The notes below the pieces were generated by a model, which was given only the letters and a program-made list of their open reading frames with translations, was not told the DNA's origin and searched no databases. The position numbers and the translations under genes are program-made. From Pseudomonas sp. QS1027 (GTDB lineage: Bacteria > Pseudomonadota > Gammaproteobacteria > Pseudomonadales > Pseudomonadaceae): DNA of 64,000 bases. Positions 1 to 9,074 of the stretch are shown here, one piece after another; position 1 is the stretch's first letter, and the number at the start of each line of letters is the position of its first letter. The DNA is taken from the NCBI RefSeq assembly GCF_002814235.1, contig NZ_PHSU01000007.1, positions 1-64,000 on the forward strand, in the 5' to 3' direction.

Positions 1-5
1 CGCGC

Positions 6-1430
6 CTACAGGCTCCCCGATCCCCGACGCAACCGCGCACTGTGTTCCTCATAGGCCCGACTGAACTCCCGACCAAACAGGTCCTGGAAATCCTCTTCGG
101 CTTCACGGGAAATATTCGTGTACAGCTCGGTGAACTGCTGCCAGTACTGGGCCTGGCGCGAACCGCTGAACAGGTTCGACAACCCACCGGGCTTGCCCAT
201 GCGGGTTTCCAGCTCCGAAGGTTCGAAACGCTTGAGCAGGTGCTTGATCGCCGCCTCGACACCCGCCATCACCGCCATCTGGTGTGCCCGCAGGTCATCG
301 AAACTGTCCCTGACCGCCTGGTCCGGCGCCATGAACGCCTGATTGCCGTGACGCAGCAGCAGGAGCAGCGCTTCATCGGCATTCGGGGCGAATTTCAGCG
401 GATTGTTTTCCACCGGGCGAATCAGTGTCTGCTGCATGCGGAACTCGCCCTTGAGACTGCTACGGGCCCGCAGCACATCGATCAGCCCCTCGACCATCAG
501 CCGGTAGCTGCGACCGATGGCCTCCATCTGCGCCTCCACCTGGGCGGTGTCGAGGCGCAACTGATCAAGGCCGGCACCGCGCAGGAAGGCTTGCAGCAAA
601 TCGGCTTGGGGCGCACCGCTCGACACCGCCACGGGGGCCGGTTGACTGACCGGAGCCACTGTCGGCGTGGGCATGGGCGTGGGAATCGATGTCGGCGCGG
701 ATATCGGCTCGACGACAACCTCGGCAATCGCCACGGGAACGGGCACGGCAATCGGCGCGCTGACCGGCACCTTGGGCGTATCGCCGAGCAGATCCCAGTC
801 CTCGGGAATCACCCCGGCGCCCGGCGCTTTCGGCGCTACCACGGGGGCCGGAATAATCACCGGCGTCGGCGGACGAAAGTCATGCTGCTGGGCCGGCACA
901 TGGTCCGACTGGGTCGCCGGAGGCACGCTCGCCGGCGCCAGGAAATCAAACAGGTCCGGCAGCGTGTCCATCGCCGAACCGCCCTGGAAATGCGCGGCCG
1001 GGATATTCACCGGCGAGGCTGTCGGTACGGCGGCCGCCCGCCCCATCAACGCTTCGAAACTGTTGGACGAGTCGCCCCCCGACAGGCTGTCCTGGGCCAG
1101 TTGCAGGTTGAAATCGATACGCGCACGGATCTCGTACTCACCGATACGGATGATTTCGCCATCCTGCAACGGCTCGCTGTTACCCCGACGCAAACGAATA
1201 CCGGCCTGAACCAACTCCACGCCATTGGTACTGGTGTCCGTCAGATAGTAACGGCCATCCTTGTATTGAATAACGCAATGTTTCGAGGAAACCAGCCGCT
1301 CCGGATCGGGAAGAACCCAGTCATTCTCGGGGGCACGGCCAATTGCCATCACTCCGGTGTCCATGGATTTCTCCGGACATTGACCTGGGGTGATCTTGTG
1401 ATAACTAGTGATAGTCAAACACAGCGACAT
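6..1430 (-). CDS. tagH: T6SS FHA-domain protein TagH
   Basis: FHA-domain protein of the type VI secretion system, predicted to bind phosphothreonine peptides and take part in post-translational control or assembly. The FHA fold lies at residues about 15-100, with GR at 31-32, SSKH near 47-50 and the TSTNG turn. A proline/valine-rich linker of about 180 residues follows, then a C-terminal helical TagH/ImpI-type domain (from about residue 290). I chose the ATG at 1430 because AAGGAGG precedes it by a good distance. A longer reading frame to 1478 lacks such a site. It is transcribed away from the tssA operon; its stop lies at the left edge, so its downstream neighbours are outside the window. 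Confidence 0.9.
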   Translation of the reverse strand: MSLCLTITSYHKITPGQCPEKSMDTGVMAIGRAPENDWVLPDPERLVSSKHCVIQYKDGRYYLTDTSTNGVELVQAGIRLRRGNSEPLQDGEIIRIGEYEIRARIDFNLQLAQDSLSGGDSSNSFEALMGRAAAVPTASPVNIPAAHFQGGSAMDTLPDLFDFLAPASVPPATQSDHVPAQQHDFRPPTPVIIPAPVVAPKAPGAGVIPEDWDLLGDTPKVPVSAPIAVPVPVAIAEVVVEPISAPTSIPTPMPTPTVAPVSQPAPVAVSSGAPQADLLQAFLRGAGLDQLRLDTAQVEAQMEAIGRSYRLMVEGLIDVLRARSSLKGEFRMQQTLIRPVENNPLKFAPNADEALLLLLRHGNQAFMAPDQAVRDSFDDLRAHQMAVMAGVEAAIKHLLKRFEPSELETRMGKPGGLSNLFSGSRQAQYWQQFTELYTNISREAEEDFQDLFGREFSRAYEEHSARLRRGSGSL

Positions 1431-1819
1431 TGCGCCTCCTTGCAGTACATCCACGCACGAGCCGCCCGGCACAAACACCTTGCACCGGGCCCCGCCATGG
1501 CCACCAGAATCTTGTAAAAAGCCTATCGTTTTCAGCCAGTTCGCCGATTCTAGCGAATTCTACCTACAGAATTATGAAAAACGCACACGGTCTGACTCAG
1601 CAGTCGATAGCCTTGACGAGTGTGTCACAACGGTAACAAAGGGCCGATAGCTTACCTTGACAAGCTATAACTACTACACCAAAAATGCACAACTTCTTGT
1701 TTATGCGTAATAGCTAAATGATATCACTGCGTATATACCAGCAAGAAATATGAGAGTTTTCTGAAGGAACTTTCGGAACAAATGCCTGACTATCCCGCAG
1801 GCCGATAAGGAGATCGAAT
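1431..1819. promoter_or_regulatory. Divergent tagH-tssA intergenic region
   Basis: This 389-base non-coding stretch is distinctly AT-rich against its flanks and must hold the promoters of both T6SS transcription units. A TTGACA at 1657-1662 has no convincing -10 box at the right distance, and I saw no clear sigma-54 site. No small gene with a ribosome-binding site was found in it. Confidence 0.6.
1647..1668. promoter_or_regulatory. Perfect inverted repeat, possible operator
   Basis: ATAGCTT, eight bases, then AAGCTAT: a perfect 7-bp inverted repeat in the divergent tagH-tssA region, overlapping a TTGACA hexamer. Size and place suit a dimeric regulator site. Function is inferred from position only. 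Confidence 0.35.
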
Positions 1820-2851
1820 TTGGTGGATGTGCCGTTGTTGCTCGCCGCTGTTTCAGCCAACTCGCCTTGTGGCGAGGACCTGGAATATGACGCGCAATTC
1901 TTGCAATTGGAGCGTGATGCCCAAGGTAGACCCGAGCGCATCATGGGCGACTCGGTGCAAGCGGCCGAACCTCCAGCGTGGCGCGCCATCGAGCAGTCGA
2001 GCACGCTGCTCCTGCAACGCAGCAAAGACCTGCGCATCACCCATTTTCTCGTGCAAAGCGCCCTGGCCCTCGACGGTCTGCCGGGGCTCGCCAACGCCCT
2101 GACGCTGGTCAGCCAGATGCTCCAGCAGTACTGGGCCGAACTCTATCCGTTGCTCGACGCCGATGACGACAACGACCCCACGGTGCGGATCAACGCGCTC
2201 TCGGGGCTGGCCTGCGAGACCAATATCCGCCTGTTGCGCGAAAGCGTGCTGACCCGCTCCCGGGCCTTCGGCACCGTGAGCCTGCGCGCGGCGCTGCATG
2301 CCAGCGGCCTGCAAGGTTTCTCCGACGAAAGCCTGAACGCCGACGAGCTGTCCGGCGCCCTGCGCGACAGCGACCCCGAGCAGCTGGCTACCGTGCGCGC
2401 GGCGCTCAACGAAGCCCGCGGCGCCGTCGACGCCATCGAGCGTTTCGTCAGCGACCAGGTCGGCTCGGCCGAGGGCGTCGACCTCAACGCCCTGCGCCAA
2501 CCCCTCAAGCTGGCCTTGCAGATCCTCGCCGAACACGCACCCGACACTGACACCGGCGAATCGACCGCGTCCGAATACGCCTCGGAGCCCGCCGTGCATG
2601 GCGAAGAACCTGCCGCCCCGATCACCCCGCGCGGCGCGACGCCGGGCGAGATCGGCAATCGCGACGACGTCCTGCGCAGCCTCGAGCGACTGCTGAATTA
2701 CTACGCCCGCCACGAGCCCTCCAGCCCGCTGCCGGTGTTGTTGAACCGGGCGAAAAACCTGGTGCACGCCGACTTCGCGACCATTGTGCGCAACCTGATT
2801 CCCGACGGCCTGTCCCAATTTGAAAACCTGCGGGGCCCCGAGGGCGAATAA
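1820..2851 (+). CDS. tssA: T6SS assembly protein TssA
   Basis: TssA caps or primes T6SS sheath and tail-tube assembly at the baseplate. The 343-residue protein has the ImpA N-terminal domain (motif PCGEDLEYD at about residues 16-24) and a C-terminal segment with the family pattern LLNYYARHEPSSPLPVLL around residues 291-308. The likely start is TTG at 1820, preceded by AAGGAG at a good distance; GTG at 1823 is the alternative. It opens the rightward T6SS operon and is followed by tssB after about 80 bases. Confidence 0.9.
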   Translation: MVDVPLLLAAVSANSPCGEDLEYDAQFLQLERDAQGRPERIMGDSVQAAEPPAWRAIEQSSTLLLQRSKDLRITHFLVQSALALDGLPGLANALTLVSQMLQQYWAELYPLLDADDDNDPTVRINALSGLACETNIRLLRESVLTRSRAFGTVSLRAALHASGLQGFSDESLNADELSGALRDSDPEQLATVRAALNEARGAVDAIERFVSDQVGSAEGVDLNALRQPLKLALQILAEHAPDTDTGESTASEYASEPAVHGEEPAAPITPRGATPGEIGNRDDVLRSLERLLNYYARHEPSSPLPVLLNRAKNLVHADFATIVRNLIPDGLSQFENLRGPEGE

Positions 2852-2932
2852 GCCCGCCGAGACCGCGCCGCTTAGTTAACGGCAACCACCGATAACGCCA
2901 ACACCGTCGCTTGAGCGACCAGGAGCAACAAC

Positions 2933-3448
2933 GTGGCGAACACCAGCTCTCAGAAATTCATTGCGCGCAACCGCGCGCCACGGGTCCAGATCGAGTACGA
3001 CGTAGAGCTCTACGGCGCCGAGAAAAAGGTCCAGTTGCCCTTCGTCATGGGCGTGATGGCCGATCTCGCCGGCAAGCCCGTCGAGCCGCTGCCACCGGTT
3101 GCCGACCGCAAGTTCCTGGAAATCGACGTCGACAACTTCGACTCGCGCCTCAAGGCCATGCAGCCACGGGTGGCGTTCCACGTGCCGAACGAGCTGACCG
3201 GCGAAGGCAACCTGAGCCTGGACATCACCTTCGAAAGCCTGGAGGACTTCAGTCCGGCCAACGTCGCGCGCAAGGTCGATGCCCTGAACAAGCTGCTCGA
3301 GGCCCGTACCCAGTTGGCCAACCTGCTGACCTACATGGACGGCAAGACCGGCGCCGAAGAAATCATCATGAAGGCCATCAAGGATCCGGCGTTGCTCCAG
3401 GCCCTGGCGAGTGCGCCAAAGCCCCAGGACTCCGAGCCCAGCGCTTAA
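2933..3448 (+). CDS. tssB: T6SS contractile sheath small subunit TssB
   Basis: TssB (VipA-like) forms the contractile sheath with TssC. The 171 residues match the usual family length, and the N-terminus carries the typical RNRAPRVQIEYDVE and LPFVMGVMADL segments. The start is a GTG preceded by AGGAG. The gene ends 15 bases before tssC, as expected for two subunits made in fixed ratio. Confidence 0.95.
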   Translation: MANTSSQKFIARNRAPRVQIEYDVELYGAEKKVQLPFVMGVMADLAGKPVEPLPPVADRKFLEIDVDNFDSRLKAMQPRVAFHVPNELTGEGNLSLDITFESLEDFSPANVARKVDALNKLLEARTQLANLLTYMDGKTGAEEIIMKAIKDPALLQALASAPKPQDSEPSA

Positions 3449-3463
3449 TCAGGACGAACGATC

Positions 3464-4957
3464 ATGACCCAGTTGCAGCAAGACAATCAGGCGTTGCCCG
3501 GCACCACCACCGAGCCCAGCGAATTCGCCAACCTGCTGATGCAGGAGTTCAAACCCAAGACCGAGCGCGCTCGCGAAGCCGTCGAGGGCGCCGTGCGCAC
3601 CCTGGCCGAACAGGCCCTGGCGCAGACCGACCTGGTGTCCAACGACGCCATCAAGTCCATCGAGTCGATCATCGCCGCCATCGACGCCAAGCTCACCGCG
3701 CAGATCAACCAGGTGATCCATCACCCTGAGTTCCAGCAGCTGGAAAGCGCCTGGCGCGGCCTGCACTACCTGGTCAACAACACCGAAAGCGACGAACAGC
3801 TGAAGATCCGCGTGCTGAACATCGCCAAGCCGGAACTGCACAAGACCCTGAAGAAATTCAAGGGCACGGCCTGGGATCAGAGCCCGATCTTCAAGAAGAT
3901 GTACGAAGAAGAATACGGCCAGTTCGGCGGCGAGCCCTACGGCTGCCTGGTGGGCGACTACTACTTCGACCAGTCGCCACCGGATGTCGAGCTGCTCGGC
4001 GAGCTGTCCAAGGTCTGCGCGGCAATGCACGCGCCGTTCATTGCCGCCGCCTCGCCGACCGTGATGGGCATGGGCTCGTGGCAGGAACTGTCGAACCCGC
4101 GCGACCTGACCAAGATCTTCACCACCCCGGAATACGCCGGCTGGCGCTCGCTGCGTGAATCGGAAGACTCGCGCTACATCGGCCTGACCATGCCGCGCTT
4201 CCTGGCACGCCTGCCCTATGGCGCCAAGACCGATCCGGTGGAAGCCTTCGCCTTCGAAGAAGACACCGACGGCGCCGACAGCGCCAAGTACACCTGGGCC
4301 AACGCGGCCTACGCCATGGCGGCGAACATCAACCGTTCGTTCAAGCACTACGGCTGGTGCTCGCGGATTCGCGGCGTCGAGTCCGGCGGCGAGGTGCAGA
4401 ACCTGCCGGCCCACACCTTCCCCACCGACGACGGTGGCGTGGACATGAAGTGCCCGACCGAAATCGCGATCTCCGACCGTCGCGAAGCCGAGTTGGCGAA
4501 GAACGGCTTCATGCCGCTGCTGCACAAGAAGAACACCGACTTCGCCGCGTTTATCGGCGCCCAGTCCTTGCAGAAACCGGCCGAATACGACGACCCGGAC
4601 GCCACCGCCAACGCCAACCTGGCCGCGCGCCTGCCGTACCTGTTCGCCACCTGCCGCTTTGCCCATTACCTCAAGTGCATCGTGCGCGACAAGATCGGCT
4701 CGTTCAAAGAGAAGGACGAGATGCAGCGCTGGTTGCAGGACTGGATCCTCAACTACGTGGACGGCGATCCGGCCCACTCCACCGAAACCACCAAGGCCCA
4801 GCACCCACTGGCGGCGGCGGAAGTGGTGGTCGAGGACGTCGAGGGCAACCCGGGTTACTACACCTCCAAGTTCTTCCTGCGCCCGCACTACCAGCTCGAA
4901 GGCCTGACCGTGTCGTTGCGCCTGGTCTCGAAGCTGCCGTCGGCGAAAGGGGCGTAA
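3464..4957 (+). CDS. tssC: T6SS contractile sheath large subunit TssC
   Basis: TssC (VipB-like) is the large sheath subunit; with TssB it makes the tubular sheath whose contraction drives the Hcp tube outwards, and ClpV recycles it. The 497-residue length is normal. Family segments visible include ESAWRGLHYLVNNTE (near residue 93), FAAFIGAQSLQKP and the conserved C-terminal region PGYYTSKFFLRPHYQLEGL. The ATG lies just after tssB. Confidence 0.95.
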   Translation: MTQLQQDNQALPGTTTEPSEFANLLMQEFKPKTERAREAVEGAVRTLAEQALAQTDLVSNDAIKSIESIIAAIDAKLTAQINQVIHHPEFQQLESAWRGLHYLVNNTESDEQLKIRVLNIAKPELHKTLKKFKGTAWDQSPIFKKMYEEEYGQFGGEPYGCLVGDYYFDQSPPDVELLGELSKVCAAMHAPFIAAASPTVMGMGSWQELSNPRDLTKIFTTPEYAGWRSLRESEDSRYIGLTMPRFLARLPYGAKTDPVEAFAFEEDTDGADSAKYTWANAAYAMAANINRSFKHYGWCSRIRGVESGGEVQNLPAHTFPTDDGGVDMKCPTEIAISDRREAELAKNGFMPLLHKKNTDFAAFIGAQSLQKPAEYDDPDATANANLAARLPYLFATCRFAHYLKCIVRDKIGSFKEKDEMQRWLQDWILNYVDGDPAHSTETTKAQHPLAAAEVVVEDVEGNPGYYTSKFFLRPHYQLEGLTVSLRLVSKLPSAKGA

Positions 4958-5042
4958 GCCCGAACCCGCAACCACAGCGCACCCGCCCCACGTGGCGGGT
5001 CCTGGCTAACCACATCGTGGTGAAGACCACACTGGAGAAAAC

Positions 5043-5531
5043 ATGGCTGTTGATATCTTCATCAAGATCGGCGACATCAAGGGCGAGTCCCAGGACAAGG
5101 CACACAAAGAGGAAATCGACGTCCTCAACTGGAGCTGGGGCATGTCCCAGTCCGGCAACATGCACATGGGCGGTGGCGGCGGCGCCGGCAAGGTCAATAT
5201 CCAGGACCTGGCGCTGACCAAGTACGTCGACAAGGCTTCGCCGAACCTGATGATGCATTGCGCCAGCGGCAAGCACATCGACAAGGTCACCCTGGTGGTG
5301 CGCAAGGCCGGCGGCGAAAGCCAGGTCGAGTACATGAAGATCGACCTGGAAGAAGTGCTGGTCACCTCCCTCAGCACCGGCGGTTCGGGCAGCGATGATC
5401 GCCTGACCGAAAATGTCACCCTGAACTTCGCCCAGGTCATGGTCGAGTACCAGGAGCAGAAAGCCGACGGTTCCAAACAAGGCGGCCCGGTCAAGTTCGG
5501 CTGGAACATCCGTTCGAACACCAAGCGCTGA
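5043..5531 (+). CDS. hcp: T6SS tube protein Hcp (TssD)
   Basis: Hcp forms hexameric rings that stack into the inner tube and also chaperones small effectors. The protein has 162 residues, the standard length, and begins MAVDIFIKIGDIKGESQD, a typical Hcp start. The KVNIQDLALTKYVDKASPNL stretch is also characteristic. GGAGA precedes the ATG. The gene sits 85 bases after tssC in the same direction. There is no C-terminal extension, so it is a plain structural Hcp. Confidence 0.95.
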   Translation: MAVDIFIKIGDIKGESQDKAHKEEIDVLNWSWGMSQSGNMHMGGGGGAGKVNIQDLALTKYVDKASPNLMMHCASGKHIDKVTLVVRKAGGESQVEYMKIDLEEVLVTSLSTGGSGSDDRLTENVTLNFAQVMVEYQEQKADGSKQGGPVKFGWNIRSNTKR

Positions 5532-5606
5532 TCCCCACGCCCCCGGCGCTCAGCGTCGGGGGCGTGCGGCGTTCCCCCGAATTCGATTCATTCCCGGTGT
5601 CCGAGC

Positions 5607-5681
5607 ATGGCCAAGCCTTCGTTTCCCGTTCAGTGGCGCCGCCGCCGCGCAGTGTCCAGCCCCTGTGACGTCGTGCGATGA
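5607..5681 (+). CDS. Possible 24-codon upstream ORF overlapping tssE
   Basis: A 24-codon ATG reading frame rich in arginine ends in an ATGA overlap with the tssE start (tssE ATG at 5678). The tssE start itself has no good ribosome-binding site, so the short frame could couple translation. It has no clear Shine-Dalgarno sequence of its own. Low confidence. Confidence 0.2.
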   Translation: MAKPSFPVQWRRRRAVSSPCDVVR

Positions 5682-6202
5682 GCAACGTGCCGAGCGACCT
5701 CACCCTGCGCGAACGCCTGCAACCGTCGCTGCTCGACCGGCTGACCGACGACGAGCCGGGCAATCTCCAGGAGGGCAGCGACAAGCGCGTGCTGTCCCTG
5801 AGCCAACTCAAGGCCTCGGTATTGCGTGACCTGACCTGGCTGCTCAACAGCACCAGCCTGCTCGACGCCGACGCCACCCTGCATACCCCGGCCGGTACTT
5901 CAGTGATCAACTACGGCCTGCCGGCACTGGCGGGCAACAGTGCGTCGAGCATCGATGTGGCCGCCCTCGAAGGCCTGATCCACACCGCCATCACCACCTT
6001 CGAACCGCGCATCCTCAGCCATACGCTGCGGGTCCGGGCCCAGGTCGCCCACGGCGAGATGAACCACAACGCCCTGAGCTTCGAGATCGAAGGCGATCTC
6101 TGGGCGCTGCCGGCTTCATTGCCGCTGCTGCTGCGCACCGACCTCGACCTGGAATCCGGCCATGTGCGCGTGGTCCCCGCCGAGCAACGGAGACGTTCAT
6201 GA
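5678..6202 (+). CDS. tssE: T6SS baseplate protein TssE
   Basis: TssE is the gp25-like baseplate wedge subunit that nucleates sheath polymerisation. The 174-residue protein has the family pattern [17 protein letters not shown] at residues 11-27 and the conserved NYGLP segment with the following [12 protein letters not shown] stretch. An in-frame stop at 5666 makes 5678 the first possible start. Its stop overlaps the tssF start (ATGA), so the two are probably translationally coupled. Confidence 0.9.
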   Translation: MSNVPSDLTLRERLQPSLLDRLTDDEPGNLQEGSDKRVLSLSQLKASVLRDLTWLLNSTSLLDADATLHTPAGTSVINYGLPALAGNSASSIDVAALEGLIHTAITTFEPRILSHTLRVRAQVAHGEMNHNALSFEIEGDLWALPASLPLLLRTDLDLESGHVRVVPAEQRRRS

Positions 6203-8058
6203 ACCCGCGCCTGCTCGACCTGTACAACCAGGAGCTGCAACACGTGCGCGAGAGCGCCGCCGAGTTCGCCAAGGAATACCCGAAGATCGCCGGGCGCCTG
6301 ACGCTGTCCGGGCTCGACTGCGCCGACCCTTACGTCGAGCGCCTGCTGGAAGGTTTCGCCTATCTCACCGCGCGGGTGCAACTCAAGCTCAATGCCGAGT
6401 ACCCGACCTTCACCCACAACCTGCTGGAAATCGCCTACCCGCACTACCTGGCACCGACGCCGTCGATGACCGTGGTGCAGTTGCAGACCGATCCGGACGA
6501 AGGCTCCCTGGCCGGCGGTTTCACCCTGCCCCGGGACAGTGTGTTGCGCGCCACTTTGGGCAAGGACACCCAGACCTCCTGCGAATACCGCAGCGCCCAT
6601 GCCGTGACCCTGTGGCCGTTGCAGGTCAGCCACGCCGAGTACTTCGGCAACCCGTCGGCGGTGCTCGGGCGCCTGGCCGCCAGCGAGCCGAAAGCCAAGG
6701 CCGGCCTGCGCCTGACCTTGCGCACCGGTGCCGAGCTGCCGTTCAACCAGCTCGACCTGGACAGCCTGCCGCTCTACCTCAACGGTGCCGACGAGCAGCC
6801 GTTTCGCCTCTACGAACAACTGCTGGGCAATGCCTGCGCGGTGTTCGCCCGTGCCCCGGGTGGTGATTGGGTCGAACGCCTGCCCGCCGACGCCCTGCGC
6901 GCCTGCGGCTTCGACGACCGCGAAGCGGCGATGCCGGTGGTGGCCCAGGCCTTCCAGGGCTACCGACTGTTGCAGGAGTATTTCGCCCTGCCCCAGCGCT
7001 ATCTGTTCGTCGAGTTCGCCGAACTGGGCCGCGCGGTCAAACGCTGCGCCGGCCAGGAGCTGGAACTGATCGTGCTCTTCGAGCGCTTCGACCCGAGCCT
7101 GGAAAGCAGCGTCGGCGCCGCGCAGTTCGTGCCGTTCTGCACCCCGGCGATCAACCTGTTCCCACGCCGGGTAGACCGTATCCACCTGTCCGAGCGGGTC
7201 AACGAACACCATGTGATCGCCGACCGCACCCGGCCCATGGACTTCGAGATCCACTCGCTGACCGGCGTCACCGGCCACGGCACCGGGCCCGACCAGCCAT
7301 TCCTGCCGTTCTACGCCGTGCGCGATCCATCCCGCTATGGCCGCGACCAGGCTTACTACACCCTGCGTCGTGAACCGCGGGTGCTGTCCAGCGAACAACG
7401 GCGCAAAGGCACCCGCTCGACCTACGTCGGCAGTGAAACCTTCATCAGCCTGGTGGACAACCGCCAGGCGCCCTACGGCCACGACCTGCGCCAGCTGGGC
7501 GTCAGCGCCCTGTGCACCAACCGCGACCTGCCGCTGTTCATGAACGTCGGCACCGGCAAGAGCGACTTCACCCTGGCCGACAGCGCGCCGGTCTCGGCAA
7601 TCCGCTGCCTGGCCGGTCCCAGCCGGCCGCGCGCGAGCCATGCCCATGACAACCAGGCCTGGCGCCTGATCAGCCAGCTGTCGCTGAACTACCTGTCGCT
7701 GAGCGAAGCCGGCCAGGGTGCCGCCGCCCTGCGCGAATTGCTGCGCCTGTATGGCGAGAGCAACGACGCCGCCCTGCAATTGCAGATCGAGGGCCTGCGC
7801 GAAGTCAGCAGCAAACCCTGCACCCGGCGCCTGCCGATGCCCGGACCGATCGTCTTCGGGCGCGGTTTGGAGATCACCCTGGAATTCGATGAAAACGCGT
7901 TTCGCGGCACCGGGGTGTTTCTCCTCGGCGCGGTGTTCGAACGCTTCCTGGCACGCTACGTGTCGATCAACAGTTTTACCGAGACGGTGATCCGTACCAC
8001 CGAACGCGGCGAGATCATGCGATGGAAAGCCAAGCCCGGACGCCGTCCGACCCTGTGA
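6199..8058 (+). CDS. tssF: T6SS baseplate protein TssF
   Basis: TssF (VasA, ImpG) is the large baseplate wedge component. It has 619 residues, the normal length. The start [20 protein letters not shown] and the following [13 protein letters not shown] and [14 protein letters not shown] stretches are highly typical of the family. It overlaps tssE by four bases and tssG by 37 bases, which suggests tight coupling of the three baseplate genes. Confidence 0.95.
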   Translation: MNPRLLDLYNQELQHVRESAAEFAKEYPKIAGRLTLSGLDCADPYVERLLEGFAYLTARVQLKLNAEYPTFTHNLLEIAYPHYLAPTPSMTVVQLQTDPDEGSLAGGFTLPRDSVLRATLGKDTQTSCEYRSAHAVTLWPLQVSHAEYFGNPSAVLGRLAASEPKAKAGLRLTLRTGAELPFNQLDLDSLPLYLNGADEQPFRLYEQLLGNACAVFARAPGGDWVERLPADALRACGFDDREAAMPVVAQAFQGYRLLQEYFALPQRYLFVEFAELGRAVKRCAGQELELIVLFERFDPSLESSVGAAQFVPFCTPAINLFPRRVDRIHLSERVNEHHVIADRTRPMDFEIHSLTGVTGHGTGPDQPFLPFYAVRDPSRYGRDQAYYTLRREPRVLSSEQRRKGTRSTYVGSETFISLVDNRQAPYGHDLRQLGVSALCTNRDLPLFMNVGTGKSDFTLADSAPVSAIRCLAGPSRPRASHAHDNQAWRLISQLSLNYLSLSEAGQGAAALRELLRLYGESNDAALQLQIEGLREVSSKPCTRRLPMPGPIVFGRGLEITLEFDENAFRGTGVFLLGAVFERFLARYVSINSFTETVIRTTERGEIMRWKAKPGRRPTL

Positions 8059-9074
8059 GCACGCTCACGGCGATGCAGGCCGAACCCTGGGAATACGATT
8101 TCTTCCAGGCATTGCGGCGTATCGAGTGCGAATCGCCGCACCTGCCGCGCTTCGGCCATTCCCAGCGCCTGGCCGATGACCCCTTGCGCCTCGGCCAGCA
8201 GCTCGACTGCGCCTTCGCCCCGGCCACCCTGGCATCCATGACACCGGCCAGCGAGACCACACCAGCGCGGCTGGAACAGTTCTTCTTCGGCCTCGGCGGC
8301 CCCAACGGCCCGTTGCCGCTGCACCTGACCGAATACATGCGCGAACGCCAGCGCAACAATGCCGACAGCACCAGCAAGCGCTTCCTCGATATCTTCCACC
8401 ATCGCCTGCTGAGCCTGTTCTACCGGGCCTGGGCCGAGGCACGGCCGACCGTCAGCCACGACCGCCCGGACGACGACTACTGGTCCGCGCGCCTGGCCGC
8501 CCTGAGTGGCCGGGGCATGCCCAGCCTGCTGAAACAGGGACTGATCCCGGACACCGCCAAGCTGCATTTCAGCGGCCACCTCGCCGCCCAGACCCGCTAT
8601 CCGGATGGCCTGCGCGCCATCCTGCAAGAGTATTTCGGGCTGCCGGTGCAGATCGAGGAATACGTCGGCCAATGGCTGCACCTGCCGGAGCGCAGTCGCG
8701 TCGGCGTCAGCGCACACCAGCTGGGCGTCGACTTCTGCCTGGGCCAGCATGTCTGGGACCGCCAGCACAAATTCCGCATTCGCGTCGGCCCGCTCAAGCT
8801 GGCCGACTACATGGGCCTGTTGCCCGACGGTGAACCCTTCCGCCACCTGGTGGCCTGGGTCGCCGAATACCTGGGGCACGAGCTGGATTGGGACCTGAAC
8901 CTGGTCCTGGAACAGCCGCAAGTGCCCAAGCTGCAACTCAACGGCCAGTTCCGCCTGGGTTTCAACACCTGGCTCGGCCAACCCCAAGAAGACGCCAAGG
9001 ACCTGATCCTGGCCCGGCACTACGCCGATCAGGCCACCTCGGCCCACCATTCAAGGAGCCCGGACCATGGGTGA
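8022..9074 (+). CDS. tssG: T6SS baseplate protein TssG
   Basis: TssG (VasB, ImpH) joins TssF and TssE in the baseplate wedge. The 350-residue length is normal. Family signs are EPWEYDFFQALRRIE near the N-terminus, the PLPLHLTEY motif and the ending around FNTWLG. It overlaps tssF at its 5' end and clpV by eight bases at its 3' end. Confidence 0.95.
   Translation: MESQARTPSDPVSTLTAMQAEPWEYDFFQALRRIECESPHLPRFGHSQRLADDPLRLGQQLDCAFAPATLASMTPASETTPARLEQFFFGLGGPNGPLPLHLTEYMRERQRNNADSTSKRFLDIFHHRLLSLFYRAWAEARPTVSHDRPDDDYWSARLAALSGRGMPSLLKQGLIPDTAKLHFSGHLAAQTRYPDGLRAILQEYFGLPVQIEEYVGQWLHLPERSRVGVSAHQLGVDFCLGQHVWDRQHKFRIRVGPLKLADYMGLLPDGEPFRHLVAWVAEYLGHELDWDLNLVLEQPQVPKLQLNGQFRLGFNTWLGQPQEDAKDLILARHYADQATSAHHSRSPDHG

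Noticed and set aside
1657..1685. TTGACA as a sigma-70 promoter of tssA
   Set aside because: No acceptable -10 hexamer at 16-18 bases; kept only as part of the intergenic note.
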